Source of the DNA: an uncultured Candidatus Saccharibacteria bacterium | GTDB lineage: Bacteria > Patescibacteriota > Saccharimonadia > Saccharimonadales > Saccharimonadaceae | Length of the DNA: 64,000 bases | NCBI GenBank assembly: GCA_958399925.1 | Contig: CATXOC010000001.1 | Coordinates: forward strand, 124,001-188,000 | Direction of reading: 5' to 3' | In this document: positions 17,795 through 26,165 of the stretch, in pieces | Numbering within the stretch: position 1 is the first letter of the stretch | Layout: each line of letters opens with the position of its first letter | The notes under the pieces: model-generated | The model's database searches: none | Told to the model about the DNA's origin: nothing | Seen by the model: the letters and a program-made list of their open reading frames with translations, nothing else | Translations under genes and position numbers: made by a program

Positions 17795-18235
17795 ATGATT
17801 AGAATAATAGCTATTGGCAAGAAGCACGATAAAGATTTGATTAATATGGTAGAGCGTTATCAGCAAAGACTGCGCCCGCCGTTTGGCGTACAGTGGCTAC
17901 TACTACCCTACTCTGCCCATGAAGGCGATCGGGCGCGCGACGAAGAGTCGGCGGCAATTATGCGGCATATATCAAATAGCGAAAAAGTGATTTTGCTGGA
18001 TGAGCGTGGCAGACAAATGACCAGCGTAGAATTTTCGGCTGAGCTACAGAAAGACTCTGTCACCATAATTATTGGTGGGGCGTATGGCGTAAATGATGAA
18101 TTGCGTCGTCGTGCAAATATAGTGCTATCGTTGTCTAAGATGGTCATGCCACATCAGATAGTGCGCTTGGTGCTAATTGAACAAATTTATCGTGCGCAAG
18201 CTATCGCTAATCACCACCCATATCACCACGAATAA
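17795..18235 (+). CDS. rlmH: 23S rRNA pseudouridine-1915 N3-methyltransferase RlmH
   Basis: SPOUT-fold methyltransferase modifying helix 69 of 23S rRNA. The knot region is visible: VILLDERGRQMTSVEFS, the SAM-binding IIGGAYGVNDELRRRA, and the C-terminal LSLSKMVMPHQIVRLVLIEQIYRAQAIANHHPYHHE, which matches the invariant (Y)RA-(x)n-PYH ending. The 146-residue length is slightly shorter than usual (about 155-159). No Shine-Dalgarno is seen; an A/T-rich -10-like TAATTA lies just upstream. A single-gene unit. Confidence 0.95.
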   Translation: MIRIIAIGKKHDKDLINMVERYQQRLRPPFGVQWLLLPYSAHEGDRARDEESAAIMRHISNSEKVILLDERGRQMTSVEFSAELQKDSVTIIIGGAYGVNDELRRRANIVLSLSKMVMPHQIVRLVLIEQIYRAQAIANHHPYHHE

Positions 18236-18304
18236 GTGGTTTAATAGGCTAATTTTATTTGGCGGACAGTTACTGGCGTCAAACGATCTAATGTTGTAAT
18301 AGAG

Positions 18305-18336
18305 TTGACAAATAATCAAGCTTATGCTAGTATAAT
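18305..18336 (+). promoter_or_regulatory. Promoter of the 102-residue hypothetical gene
   Basis: TTGACA (18305-18310), 17 bp, then TGC-extended TAGTAT (18328-18333) which runs into TATAAT (18331-18336). The ATG at 18343 follows within 6-9 bases, so the transcript should be leaderless. The same TAGTATAAT arrangement recurs at 34347-34355. Confidence 0.7.
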
Positions 18337-18342
18337 GACATT

Positions 18343-18651
18343 ATGAAAATTAAAACAGAAAGTCAAAAATTACCTTCCTGCAATATTAATGAATCTAGTA
18401 TTGGGTCTGTGTCTAGGTACCGAGAACGGCTGGCTCAGCTAGTTTTTGTATTGGCGAGCGTGGGTGCTGTTTTGACTGCTACGCACGGTGCTTTCTACCC
18501 CACTGACCACACCTTGTCGTCTGGCGAATTTAGCGCTAAGGTTCATTCTGATTTACATACTCACTCTGATAATGGTACGCCAGGCGACAATATTGTGGCT
18601 GATTCACGCTCACTACGAATGCTAAAAGGTATTATGCGCTCGACAAGTTAG
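18343..18651 (+). CDS. Hypothetical single-pass membrane protein
   Basis: 102 residues, not recognised. One hydrophobic stretch (LAQLVFVLASVGAVLTATHGAF, about 30-51) is flanked by a basic N-terminal side (RYRERL) and a polar, His-containing exterior side, suggesting an N-in anchored protein. The promoter immediately upstream (TTGACA-17-TAGTATAAT) is one of the best in the window, and the start codon follows it directly, which supports this as a real gene despite its size. Confidence 0.65.
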   Translation: MKIKTESQKLPSCNINESSIGSVSRYRERLAQLVFVLASVGAVLTATHGAFYPTDHTLSSGEFSAKVHSDLHTHSDNGTPGDNIVADSRSLRMLKGIMRSTS

Positions 18652-18706
18652 CAAATATATAAACATTAGCATATAATAGTAAATATAAACTGAAAGTGAG
18701 GTGTTA

Positions 18707-20059
18707 ATGGACCAGAATCCAAAAGTAAATCCGTTCGCTAATAGCGGTGGCAACGCCATGGACGACGTCAAGCCTGTGTTAAACACGCAACCCACCCCGG
18801 TTGCTACACCGATGTCTCCTAGTTCAGCTGCTTCGGCTACAACCGCACCAGTAGCCGCACCAGTAGTAGCGCCTAATCCTTATCAGACACCAAAGCAAAA
18901 GCACACAAGTCTGAATATCGCGCTAGTAATCTTGGGCATCATCTTACTAGCAGGAATTGGCTTTGCTGTCTGGTTCTTTGCTTATTACAACAGCAATGGC
19001 GTCGTGATGCGTGACGCCTTTCATAATATAGCTACGCGCACAGCTGATAATATCGAGTTCAACGGCACTATTACCTCGGATAGCGATAGTAGTAAAGGTA
19101 GTATTAAGGGCTTTTCGAAGTATGATAGCGATAAAGCTATGACGACGCTTGATGGCCAAGTTGAGGGCGGCGGTCTATCGCTAAAAGCTGGCTTAGATTT
19201 GGCAGCTAAAGCTGATGGCAGTGAGTTGTACTTTCGTGTTCGTACACCTGAGGCAATTGACCAGATGATTGCACAGTCCGATCAATCAGGTATGGCAAAA
19301 GCTTTGACGCAGCAATTAACAGATAAATGGCTGTCATTTAAAATCAGTGATCTAACTGACATGTACAAGCAGATGACAATTACGGCTGACGACAGTAATA
19401 AACAGATTGAGGCTATCAAAGATTACCAAAAATGTCTATTAAATAACAACAAGAAGCTGCAGAACGATAAGGCTGTGCGCAGTGATCTGTTGAAGGCTAT
19501 TCAGGATGCCAAAGCTTTCAAAATTGAACGCTCTAAGGACAGTAATGGTCAGAAGTTTGTTATAACCTTAGACTCTAGTAAGATTAAAACACTAGTTAAA
19601 AACGTACAAAAATCACAGTATGCCAAGTTGACTAATGACTGCACAACTAAGCTAGCTAAAGCAACTGGCCAAGAAATATCTAATAGCGACATAGATAAGT
19701 CGGTAGACGAAACAGCTGACTCATTGAAGGAGCTTATTGACGAGGCTAAGCCGAAACTAACATTCTGGGTAACTACTTGGGGTCATCAACCTACAAAGGC
19801 TGCTCTATCAATGGCTACGCAGTCTGGCGACGCTACCGTTAATATGGACTTTACAGCTAAAAGTACAGGTAAAAAGCCAAACATTGAGTTACCGAAAGGC
19901 GCTACACCGATTACAAATGTATTACAGCAATACGCGACTACGTACATACAGACTCTGCAGCAACAGCAATTACAGCAAAGCTTAGGGCGACAACAATATC
20001 AGATGAACTCGGAGCCATCATTACTAGATGATTATAGTGGCTACAATCAAACCCTCTAA
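18707..20059 (+). CDS. Hypothetical membrane-anchored extracytoplasmic protein
   Basis: 450 residues, function not recognised. Layout: cytoplasmic Pro/Ala/Thr-rich segment (about 1-65), one strong membrane segment (LNIALVILGIILLAGIGFAVWFFAYY, about 68-93), then a ~300-residue extracytoplasmic region rich in Asp, Ser, Lys and Thr, ending in a Gln-rich tail (about 415-437). The extracytoplasmic part with repeated beta-like segments (NIEFNGTITSDSDSSKGSIKG) resembles lipoprotein-like stalk domains. I start at the ATG at 18707, preceded by AAGTGAGGTG, rather than the in-frame GTG at 18701. A -10 TATAAT is at about 18671-18676. Confidence 0.8.
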   Translation: MDQNPKVNPFANSGGNAMDDVKPVLNTQPTPVATPMSPSSAASATTAPVAAPVVAPNPYQTPKQKHTSLNIALVILGIILLAGIGFAVWFFAYYNSNGVVMRDAFHNIATRTADNIEFNGTITSDSDSSKGSIKGFSKYDSDKAMTTLDGQVEGGGLSLKAGLDLAAKADGSELYFRVRTPEAIDQMIAQSDQSGMAKALTQQLTDKWLSFKISDLTDMYKQMTITADDSNKQIEAIKDYQKCLLNNNKKLQNDKAVRSDLLKAIQDAKAFKIERSKDSNGQKFVITLDSSKIKTLVKNVQKSQYAKLTNDCTTKLAKATGQEISNSDIDKSVDETADSLKELIDEAKPKLTFWVTTWGHQPTKAALSMATQSGDATVNMDFTAKSTGKKPNIELPKGATPITNVLQQYATTYIQTLQQQQLQQSLGRQQYQMNSEPSLLDDYSGYNQTL

Positions 20060-20075
20060 AGCAACCGAACAATAA

Positions 20076-20105
20076 AATAAGTCTCCAATGTGAGGCTTAT
20101 TTTTT
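20076..20105 (+). terminator. Rho-independent terminator
   Basis: Stem AATAAGTCTC / GAGGCTTATT (one G-T pair) followed by a run of six Ts, 17 bases after the hypothetical membrane protein gene. Confidence 0.85.
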
Positions 20106-20153
20106 ATGCTTAGCTAGGTAAATTCTATATATACTCATAAAATGAGCAATAAA

Positions 20154-20179
20154 AATAGACTCCATAATCGGAGTCTATT
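20154..20179 (-). terminator. Terminator of valS
   Basis: Perfect 10-bp stem AATAGACTCC / GGAGTCTATT with a short loop, 16 bases downstream of the valS stop on the minus strand, followed by a T-rich run on that strand. Confidence 0.85.
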
Positions 20180-20195
20180 CTAGATTGGTTGACAA

Positions 20196-22757
20196 TTAGC
20201 TAATTGAGCTGATTGCGTCGGCTAAGTGGGTAGCTTGCTGCTTCTTTGCTGTTAAATCTTTGCGGGTTTCGGCAACAAGCTTGGCAGGCGCCTTATCGAC
20301 GTACCCCTTATTGGCTAAGCGTCGTTCTAGATTGTCGATCTCGTTCTTTGCTTGTTTTAGCTGTTTTACCAGATGTTGCTTGTATTCGGCGATCTGCTGG
20401 TCATTAAGTTCTAGCCAAGCTTCTAGTGGTTGACCAGCAATACGTAAACCGTGTGGTGTGCTGTCGTGCTTAACCTTACCGAGCTTTGCTAGCGATTTAA
20501 TTAAGCTCCCCTGCTCTGCTATCAAATCGTCATCCGAATAGATCAGATTATATTTACCGTTCGGCAATTGTGCAGTGATATTGCGAACAGTAGTCACTAG
20601 CTCGATAATCTTATCGAATTCAGCGGCTTTGCGCACCGAGAAGTCTAGCTTTTTCGGCCATTTTTGAAGAATTAATAGTGTGTTGTCGTTACGCAATGTT
20701 GTCCAAATAGTCTCGGTGACAAATGGCGCAAATGGATGTGCTAAGCGTAGTGAAATATTCAGTACGTGGCGCATAAAGGCTGGATTGCTGCCAGTCTTAC
20801 TGGCCTCTATATACCAGTCAGCTAGCTCGTCCCAGATAACATGATAGACAGTTTCCATCGCCTCAGCGAAACGGTAGTCCTTGATATGACTATCCAGTTC
20901 CACTCTCGCCTGTTCTAGCTTGCTGTAGATCCAATGATCTGCAATTGTTTCAGGTTTGGCATGATCGGCCATTTCATCGGTTACTCCAGCCTCATCGGCT
21001 TTGGCCTCGATAAAGCGAGCAATATTCCATAATTTATTACAGAAGTTGCGCCCTGCTACCACTGATGCCTCCGAGAAGGCCTGAGCCTGGCCGGCTGAAC
21101 GATTCATTACAATGCCCATGCGCAATGCGTCGCTACCATATTTGGCAATGATGTCCATGGGATTGACCACATTACCCTTGCTCTTGCTCATCTTCTGACC
21201 GTGCTGATCAAGAATCAAGCCGTGTAGGAAGACGTCTTTAAATGGCACCTTGTCTGTGACATATAGACCTAGCATAATCATGCGGCTAACCCAGGCGCGC
21301 AAGATGTCAACACCAGTTTCCATGACTGAGTTAGGGTAGAAGCGACTCAGTCTGCCACCTGTAGTGTAATCAGTAGTCACGTATGGCCATTGACCACTAC
21401 TGAACCAAGTGTCGAAAGTATCTTCGTCGCGAATATAAGACTTGCCGTTAACTTCAATCTCGGTTTGATCGACTCTAGTATCAAAAATCCAATCGTCAGG
21501 ATCGTCGGCTGCGTGGAAGGCTGGAATAGGAATACCCCAAGGAATCTGACGGCTAATATTCCAGTCGCGTAACTCATCATAGTAGCGGGCTAGCTCCCTG
21601 CCCTTCTGTTCTGGTACAAAACGAATTGCACCTGACTCAACCGCTTTCTTAGCCCGCTGAGCTAGCGGCTGCACCTTGATAAACCATTGTTTCATCAGTA
21701 GCGGTTGGATAGTTGTGCCACACTTATAGCAATGTGGTACATCGTGGCTAAAGTCCTCGATTTTTACTAGTGCTCCACAGGCTTTCAGATCCTCGACTAC
21801 GGCGTCGCGAGCCTCGTCGACTTCCATATTGCGATATTTTTCAGGTACCTGATCAGTTATTTTGCCATTTGTACCAATAACCTGAATCATTGGCAGATTG
21901 TGGCGCTGTCCGATTTCAAAGTCGAGTGGATCGTGAGCTGGTGTAATTTTTACAGCACCAGTACCAAATCCAAGTTCGACACCTTCGTCGGCAACAATCG
22001 GAATCTCACGCCCTACCAGTGGTACTATAACAGTTTTACCGACTAAGTTTTTGTACTTTGGATCATCTGGGTGCACGGCAATAGCGGTATCGCCTAGCAT
22101 AGTTTCAGGTCGTGTAGTTGCTACCTCGATACTATCCTTGCCGTCCGGTGTCTTGTAAACAATATGCCAAAGATGTGACTGTTCGGTCTTGAACTCTACT
22201 TCAATATCAGCAAAAGAAGTTTGATGTTTTGGGCAATAGTTGACAATGCGATTACCCCGATAAATTAAGCCATCATCCCATAATTTCTTAAAGGTAGCAT
22301 AAACCGTGTTTATTACCTTTTGATCAAGTGTAAAGACAGTGGATGACCAGTCGCAACTGGCGCCTAATGCCCTAACCTGTAACTCCATGTTGCCGCGGTT
22401 TCGCTCGACGAAGTCCCAAGTCTGACGATATAGTTCTTCGCGACTAAAATCAAAACGTGATTTACCCTCTTTATTGAGAGCGCGCTCAAATACCACCCAT
22501 GTTTCGAACCCGGCGTGGTCTGCACCTGGAATCCAGATGGTGTCCCTGCCCTGCATGCGGTAATAGCGAATCAGGATATCTTCAATCGGCAGCATATAGG
22601 CATGACCAACGTGTAAGTTGCCGTTTGCATTCGGTGGTGGCATAACGATTGTATAAGGATCACCCTTGCCGCTTGGTGCAAATGCCCCGCTAGTTTCCCA
22701 CATCGCATAGATCGGTGTTTCGTAATCATTTGGAATATAAGTTTTTGGTAAATTCAT
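20196..22757 (-). CDS. valS: Valyl-tRNA synthetase
   Basis: Class Ia synthetase charging tRNA-Val. HIGH-type motif NGNLHVGHA is near residues 41-49, KMSKS (QKMSKSKGNVVNP) near 525-530, and the editing insertion (TTRPETMLGDTAIAVHPDD) near 215-235. The zinc-ribbon-like CYKCG is intact near 345. The C-terminus carries a coiled-coil arm (about 795-853) typical of ValRS. The conserved GTDHAG motif reads GADHAG, with FETWVVFERAL following. Length 853 is within the family. No clear Shine-Dalgarno; the best promoter -10 lies ~150 bases upstream, implying a long leader. Confidence 0.97.
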   Translation of the reverse strand: MNLPKTYIPNDYETPIYAMWETSGAFAPSGKGDPYTIVMPPPNANGNLHVGHAYMLPIEDILIRYYRMQGRDTIWIPGADHAGFETWVVFERALNKEGKSRFDFSREELYRQTWDFVERNRGNMELQVRALGASCDWSSTVFTLDQKVINTVYATFKKLWDDGLIYRGNRIVNYCPKHQTSFADIEVEFKTEQSHLWHIVYKTPDGKDSIEVATTRPETMLGDTAIAVHPDDPKYKNLVGKTVIVPLVGREIPIVADEGVELGFGTGAVKITPAHDPLDFEIGQRHNLPMIQVIGTNGKITDQVPEKYRNMEVDEARDAVVEDLKACGALVKIEDFSHDVPHCYKCGTTIQPLLMKQWFIKVQPLAQRAKKAVESGAIRFVPEQKGRELARYYDELRDWNISRQIPWGIPIPAFHAADDPDDWIFDTRVDQTEIEVNGKSYIRDEDTFDTWFSSGQWPYVTTDYTTGGRLSRFYPNSVMETGVDILRAWVSRMIMLGLYVTDKVPFKDVFLHGLILDQHGQKMSKSKGNVVNPMDIIAKYGSDALRMGIVMNRSAGQAQAFSEASVVAGRNFCNKLWNIARFIEAKADEAGVTDEMADHAKPETIADHWIYSKLEQARVELDSHIKDYRFAEAMETVYHVIWDELADWYIEASKTGSNPAFMRHVLNISLRLAHPFAPFVTETIWTTLRNDNTLLILQKWPKKLDFSVRKAAEFDKIIELVTTVRNITAQLPNGKYNLIYSDDDLIAEQGSLIKSLAKLGKVKHDSTPHGLRIAGQPLEAWLELNDQQIAEYKQHLVKQLKQAKNEIDNLERRLANKGYVDKAPAKLVAETRKDLTAKKQQATHLADAISSIS

Positions 22758-22915
22758 AAATAAAAACCTTTGCTATGTTATCTGTTGTGAACGTGAAATG
22801 AAGCCACTCTAAAACTCTCGAATCGTCTCTCGAGTCCACCCTAATACTAATGTCTCGAAGTTAATAACTACAACAATATACCACATATAAAATGTGAAAT
22901 ATTATACAGTTCTAA
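22758..22915 (-). promoter_or_regulatory. Long untranslated leader of valS (possible regulatory RNA)
   Basis: On the minus strand a TATAAT (about 22900-22905) lies ~145 bases before the valS ATG. The leader contains the string AGGGTGGAC (about 22834-22842), which matches the first part of the T-box consensus AGGGTGGNACCGCG, followed by a small CTCGA/TCGAG hairpin. The rest of the T-box and a Stem I with a Val specifier are not evident, so the role is open. Remainder of 22758-23045 shows no gene. Confidence 0.25.
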
Positions 22916-23045
22916 GCATCAAAACCGTTTTTCTTGACCTCATTTTTGTGTTACTTCTATTGTATCATAAAACCAGCCATAATGACCCTATTTTTTGAAT
23001 CAAATGCGACTGATATGGATGCTTGTGCGGTAAGCAGTGCGGATG

Positions 23046-23987
23046 TTATCGACCAGTTACCTTTAGCAGCAATCGATATAGTTGATAACGTACAGGGTGA
23101 AGTGGTTTCTCCCAGGTGCCAAGTCGTTCAACCCGTTGACCACCGAAAGAAAGCTTGAACTGAGTAAAGCCTTTCCAATGTTGATAGCGGGGATTGTCTG
23201 CATCATGTTCTGGCGCAATACCGTACCAATCAAACCAGTGGCAACCTTGTTGATGTGCGTATTTAAGAGCAAATAGACCTAGGCCGGTAGCAGGGGAGTA
23301 TTTGCGATACTCTGTGCGGTTAGCGGCATGAGCATAGCTCATTGTTGTGCCATCGGTATAGAAGATTATACTGGCGATTTTCACACCATCTAACTCTGCG
23401 AACATTAGGCCGGCTGCCTTCTTGGGGAAGAGAAATGCAGCGAGCTGTTGGAAATAGAAATCATCATGCGGGCGCATACCGGTGCGTTTGGCTACTTCAT
23501 GAATCATCTCAATAAAGTACTTAATATCGGTCGGCTCGTAGCTGACGCTGTAAGTAATACCGGCTTTGTCGCATTTTCTGGCGTAGCGACGAGCAGTTTG
23601 TGATAGTTCGGCCATTAATTTGTCTTCGTCAACTGATACATCATTAACAACAGTGGCGGGCGGTTGAACTTCGCGGTGACTATGGCGATAGCCCAATCCC
23701 TTTAAGTCTTCTGCGGTAATGGTAGGGCAGGTGGGCTCGATGCGGATAAAATCAAGCTTCCGCTGTTTGGCGACTTTACAGAGGTTGTCGGTAGCATCGC
23801 GTAGGCTATTAAAATCTTTGACAACAGGGCCAAATGGACAATATAGACGATTGCTCATTTGACCACGCTCGACAACGCCCATATAGGAATAATTAGTCGT
23901 TGTCTTGTGTACAACGTTATTTTTAATTGACTTTTGAAAATCACCCCAAATAGAGCTCTGTAAAAAACTCTTTTCCTCACTAAACAT
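23046..23987 (-). CDS. FemAB-family peptidoglycan interpeptide aminoacyltransferase
   Basis: Adds amino acids from aminoacyl-tRNA to lipid II stem peptides. The two GNAT-like subdomains are visible: the N-terminal half with LDFIRIEPTCP and the C-terminal half with GLMFAELDGVKIASIIFYTDGTTMSYAHAAN, then ATGLGLFALKYAHQQGCHWFDWYGIAPEHD, which is the conserved FemX signature region. The 313 residues are near the FemX size (about 335-340) and there is no coiled-coil arm. An AGAGGT precedes the ATG at 23987. Implies a cross-bridged Gram-positive type wall, although the exact amino acid is unknown. Confidence 0.85.
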   Translation of the reverse strand: MFSEEKSFLQSSIWGDFQKSIKNNVVHKTTTNYSYMGVVERGQMSNRLYCPFGPVVKDFNSLRDATDNLCKVAKQRKLDFIRIEPTCPTITAEDLKGLGYRHSHREVQPPATVVNDVSVDEDKLMAELSQTARRYARKCDKAGITYSVSYEPTDIKYFIEMIHEVAKRTGMRPHDDFYFQQLAAFLFPKKAAGLMFAELDGVKIASIIFYTDGTTMSYAHAANRTEYRKYSPATGLGLFALKYAHQQGCHWFDWYGIAPEHDADNPRYQHWKGFTQFKLSFGGQRVERLGTWEKPLHPVRYQLYRLLLKVTGR

Positions 23988-24114
23988 ACCTCTATTTTAG
24001 CACAGGCGATTGCGTGTATGAGTAACTATGAAAATATTCGATATTATGTTATAATATGTGTCATAGCATAAATTGTGCTTGTTCGTTTAGGGGGGGCATG
24101 TTTACAAGTCATCT

Positions 24115-24216
24115 ATGGAGAATAAGCGGGAGTACTTTGAGCAGCTGAAAGGCGGTAAAGAGTTGAAAATGCTTCGACTATGGGTGACCGGCTAAGGTAT
24201 ATGAAGCTCTCAAGGA
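24115..24216 (+). pseudogene. Disrupted coding remnant upstream of the GNAT gene
   Basis: Fragments that read like protein lie in different frames: MENKREYFEQLKGG... (24115-24195, stopped by TAA) and then VYEALKDCIIQS (24197-24232, next frame, stopped by TAA). An extended -10 (TGT-TATAAT, 24050-24055) points into this region, and a 7-G homopolymer is at 24090-24096. The first fragment resembles the start of ASCH-type proteins (YFxxLKxGxK), but this is a weak resemblance. Either a decayed gene or an assembly/indel problem. Confidence 0.35.
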
Positions 24217-24654
24217 TTGCATTATCCAATCGTAAGCTGTTTGGTGTGTGTTGCCGAGGTCTATGTCGCGACAGACAGGATTTGCTATGATTATCCACAT
24301 TATTTTGAGTGGTTCTGGCAAAAGGTTATTCCTGGGCTTATAAATGGAGATCGAGAGGTTCTCGTTTGTAAGTCAAATAAGGAAGTTGCTGGTCTGGCTA
24401 TTCTGAAGCGAACCGACGAAGAGTGCAAAATTTGCACTTTGTTTGTCGCAAAGAAGTATCGGCGGCAAGGCGTTGTCACTAGACTCCTAGAGCTGTCGTT
24501 TGGATACCTTGGTACGATGAAGCCGGTAATCACTATGTCGGAAAGCAAGGTGGCTACGTTTCAGCGCATCATTGATCGCTATGGCTGGGTTGAAACTGGT
24601 CGCAAACCTGGCTTGTATCGACCTGATACTACTGAAGTTTTCTTCAACGCGTAG
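24217..24654 (+). CDS. GNAT-family N-acetyltransferase (N-terminus uncertain)
   Basis: The acetyl-CoA binding core is clear: EVLVCKSNKEVAGLAILKRTDEECKICTLFVAKKYRRQGVVTRLLELSFGYLG (about residues 46-98), with the RRQGV motif in the R/Q-x-x-G-x-A position. Conserved-looking sequence begins at DYPHYFEWFW (about residue 25). The listed start is a TTG without Shine-Dalgarno; an in-frame GTG at about 24244 is another option. The residues before DYPHY (rich in Cys and Val) do not look like a family N-terminus, and frame-shifted coding fragments precede it. Substrate unknown. A perfect terminator follows the stop. Confidence 0.6.
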   Translation: MHYPIVSCLVCVAEVYVATDRICYDYPHYFEWFWQKVIPGLINGDREVLVCKSNKEVAGLAILKRTDEECKICTLFVAKKYRRQGVVTRLLELSFGYLGTMKPVITMSESKVATFQRIIDRYGWVETGRKPGLYRPDTTEVFFNA

Positions 24655-24673
24655 GTGTGCCTGCTTTGACTCT

Positions 24674-24699
24674 AAAGCCCGAGATTATTCTCGGGCTTT
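24674..24699 (+). terminator. Rho-independent terminator after the GNAT gene
   Basis: Perfect 11-bp stem AAAGCCCGAGA / TCTCGGGCTTT with a 4-base loop, followed by CTTCTTT. Confidence 0.9.
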
Positions 24700-24811
24700 C
24701 TTCTTTGGCAGCTTGTATTTGAATATTAAATCAGTTCGATGCGAATACCGATTACGCCATATTGAGCTTGCTTTTCGGGTGTATAAAATTCGCAGAGTTA
24801 ATAAGTTCAAC

Positions 24812-25861
24812 TTACCGTAAGTTCCAGGCGGTTTTAGTCATGCTAATAGATGGAATGACATCTAGACGACGAGGATCTGTGGGCTGTAAAATCTGAGCTT
24901 TATAGTAGCCGAGCGTGGCAATCATGGCGCCATTGTCGGTACATAGTGCTGGGGAAGGGAAGTTGATTGGAATTGGCAATTTCTCCTTTAGCTGACGTCG
25001 CAATTCTTGGTTGGCTGCTACACCACCTGCAATGACAACTGACTTTGGTTGATATTCGTATGTAGCTTTGACTAACTTCTCTACCAACGTTTCGACGGCA
25101 GTGTACTGAAAACTAGCAGCAAAATCAGCAACTTGCTGGGGTGTTAATTTACTAGCTAAAAGATGTGATGGAAAGGTATGATCGACACCTACGGCGTCTT
25201 GAATTGCACGCAGTACAGCGGTCTTTAGCCCACTAAAACTGAAGTCGTATTTGCCGTGCATGTGTGCTTTGGGTAAGTGATATTTGTGTGGATCGCCACT
25301 TAATGCCGCTTGGGCAATCGACGGACCGCCAGGGTAGGGTAGGCCAATAATTTTCGCTACTTTATCGAATGCTTCGCCAACTGCGTCGTCAGCAGTTTGA
25401 CCGAGTAGCTCGTAATTACCGTGATTGCGGAATAATACAATCTGTGAGTGTCCACCGCTGACAATGAGCGCTAGGAACGGGAATTCGGGTGGGTTATCCA
25501 TTAAGAAGTTGGCGTAGACGTGACCTTCAACGTGGTGAACGGGGTAGAAGGGTTTATGTTTCATTAGCGCTATGGTACGGGCTGATAGTGAGCCGATCAG
25601 CAGTGAGCCAATTAGACCTGGCATCATCGTGGCAGCAACAGCATCAACCTGATCCCAACCACCTGCGTCGCGTACAGCTTGGTCAATCACTGGTATTACG
25701 ACTTCTAGGTGCGAGCGGGCTGCTACTTCGGGTACTACGCCACCATAAACTTTATGGATATCAATCTGCGTATTGACAACATTACTAATAATCTCACGTC
25801 CATCTCGAACAACTGCAGCTGCCGTCTCGTCGCACGAGCTTTCGATACCTAACACATTCAT
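24812..25861 (-). CDS. tsaD: tRNA N6-threonylcarbamoyladenosine transferase TsaD
   Basis: Transfers the threonylcarbamoyl group to A37 of ANN-reading tRNAs with TsaB and TsaE. The ASKHA ATPase fold shows MNVLGIESSCDETAAAVV at the N-terminus, the metal-binding HHVEGH (about 109-114), the SGGHSQIVL phosphate loop (about 134-142), KVAKIIGLPYPGGP and VIAGGVAANQELR. Length 349 fits. The start follows an extended -10 (TGC-TAGAAT, 25869-25874) by 7 bases with no Shine-Dalgarno, so the mRNA should be leaderless. Confidence 0.97.
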   Translation of the reverse strand: MNVLGIESSCDETAAAVVRDGREIISNVVNTQIDIHKVYGGVVPEVAARSHLEVVIPVIDQAVRDAGGWDQVDAVAATMMPGLIGSLLIGSLSARTIALMKHKPFYPVHHVEGHVYANFLMDNPPEFPFLALIVSGGHSQIVLFRNHGNYELLGQTADDAVGEAFDKVAKIIGLPYPGGPSIAQAALSGDPHKYHLPKAHMHGKYDFSFSGLKTAVLRAIQDAVGVDHTFPSHLLASKLTPQQVADFAASFQYTAVETLVEKLVKATYEYQPKSVVIAGGVAANQELRRQLKEKLPIPINFPSPALCTDNGAMIATLGYYKAQILQPTDPRRLDVIPSISMTKTAWNLR

Positions 25862-25868
25862 TACCTAT

Positions 25869-25874
25869 ATTCTA
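25869..25874 (-). promoter_or_regulatory. Extended -10 box of tsaD, leaderless
   Basis: TGC-TAGAAT on the minus strand, 7 bases before the tsaD ATG; no Shine-Dalgarno sequence. Confidence 0.6.
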
Positions 25875-25894
25875 GCACAGCGGCGTAGAACTGA

Positions 25895-26125
25895 TTAATC
25901 TAGCTCGTCAATCATTTGTGTAGTGTTGATGCCGCAGCGAGCTTGTATCCTGCTGATTATGGGATCAAACAGGGATTTATTGATTCTTGCATTGCTACTG
26001 CCAGTAGATAAAGCATACTCACGCTGGTCGCATGTGTCAGAAATCAACTCCCAGTCAATAAATTTACATCCCAGTAGGTCTCTTAGCGAGGCGGTTGCAT
26101 TGCTTATGTATACCAATGCAGGCAT
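25895..26125 (-). CDS. Small hypothetical protein
   Basis: 76 residues, not recognised. It runs in the same direction as tsaD and ends 34 bases before the tsaD start. Codon use includes the CTA and GCA codons favoured by neighbouring genes, and the C-terminus (ISRIQARCGINTTQMIDELD) looks like a genuine amphipathic helix. Against it: no Shine-Dalgarno, no obvious promoter, and an overlapping frame of similar length on the plus strand (25923-26129), which looks less protein-like. Could be non-coding. Confidence 0.4.
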   Translation of the reverse strand: MPALVYISNATASLRDLLGCKFIDWELISDTCDQREYALSTGSSNARINKSLFDPIISRIQARCGINTTQMIDELD

Positions 26126-26149
26126 GTGAGTTTGATGATTTGCTCAGTG

Positions 26150-26155
26150 TATAAT
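26150..26155 (+). promoter_or_regulatory. -10 box of the ABC-F gene, leaderless
   Basis: TATAAT ending 10 bases before the ATG at 26166; no Shine-Dalgarno sequence between them. Confidence 0.55.
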
Positions 26156-26165
26156 TGACATAACT

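Noticed and set aside
22934..23158. 74-residue open frame entering the femAB-like gene on the opposite strand
   Set aside because: Mostly antisense to FemAB, no Shine-Dalgarno or usable promoter spacing.
25923..26129. 68-residue plus-strand open frame upstream of the ABC-F gene
   Set aside because: Mirror of the more protein-like minus-strand frame at 25895-26125; ends just before the ABC-F promoter and has no start signals.
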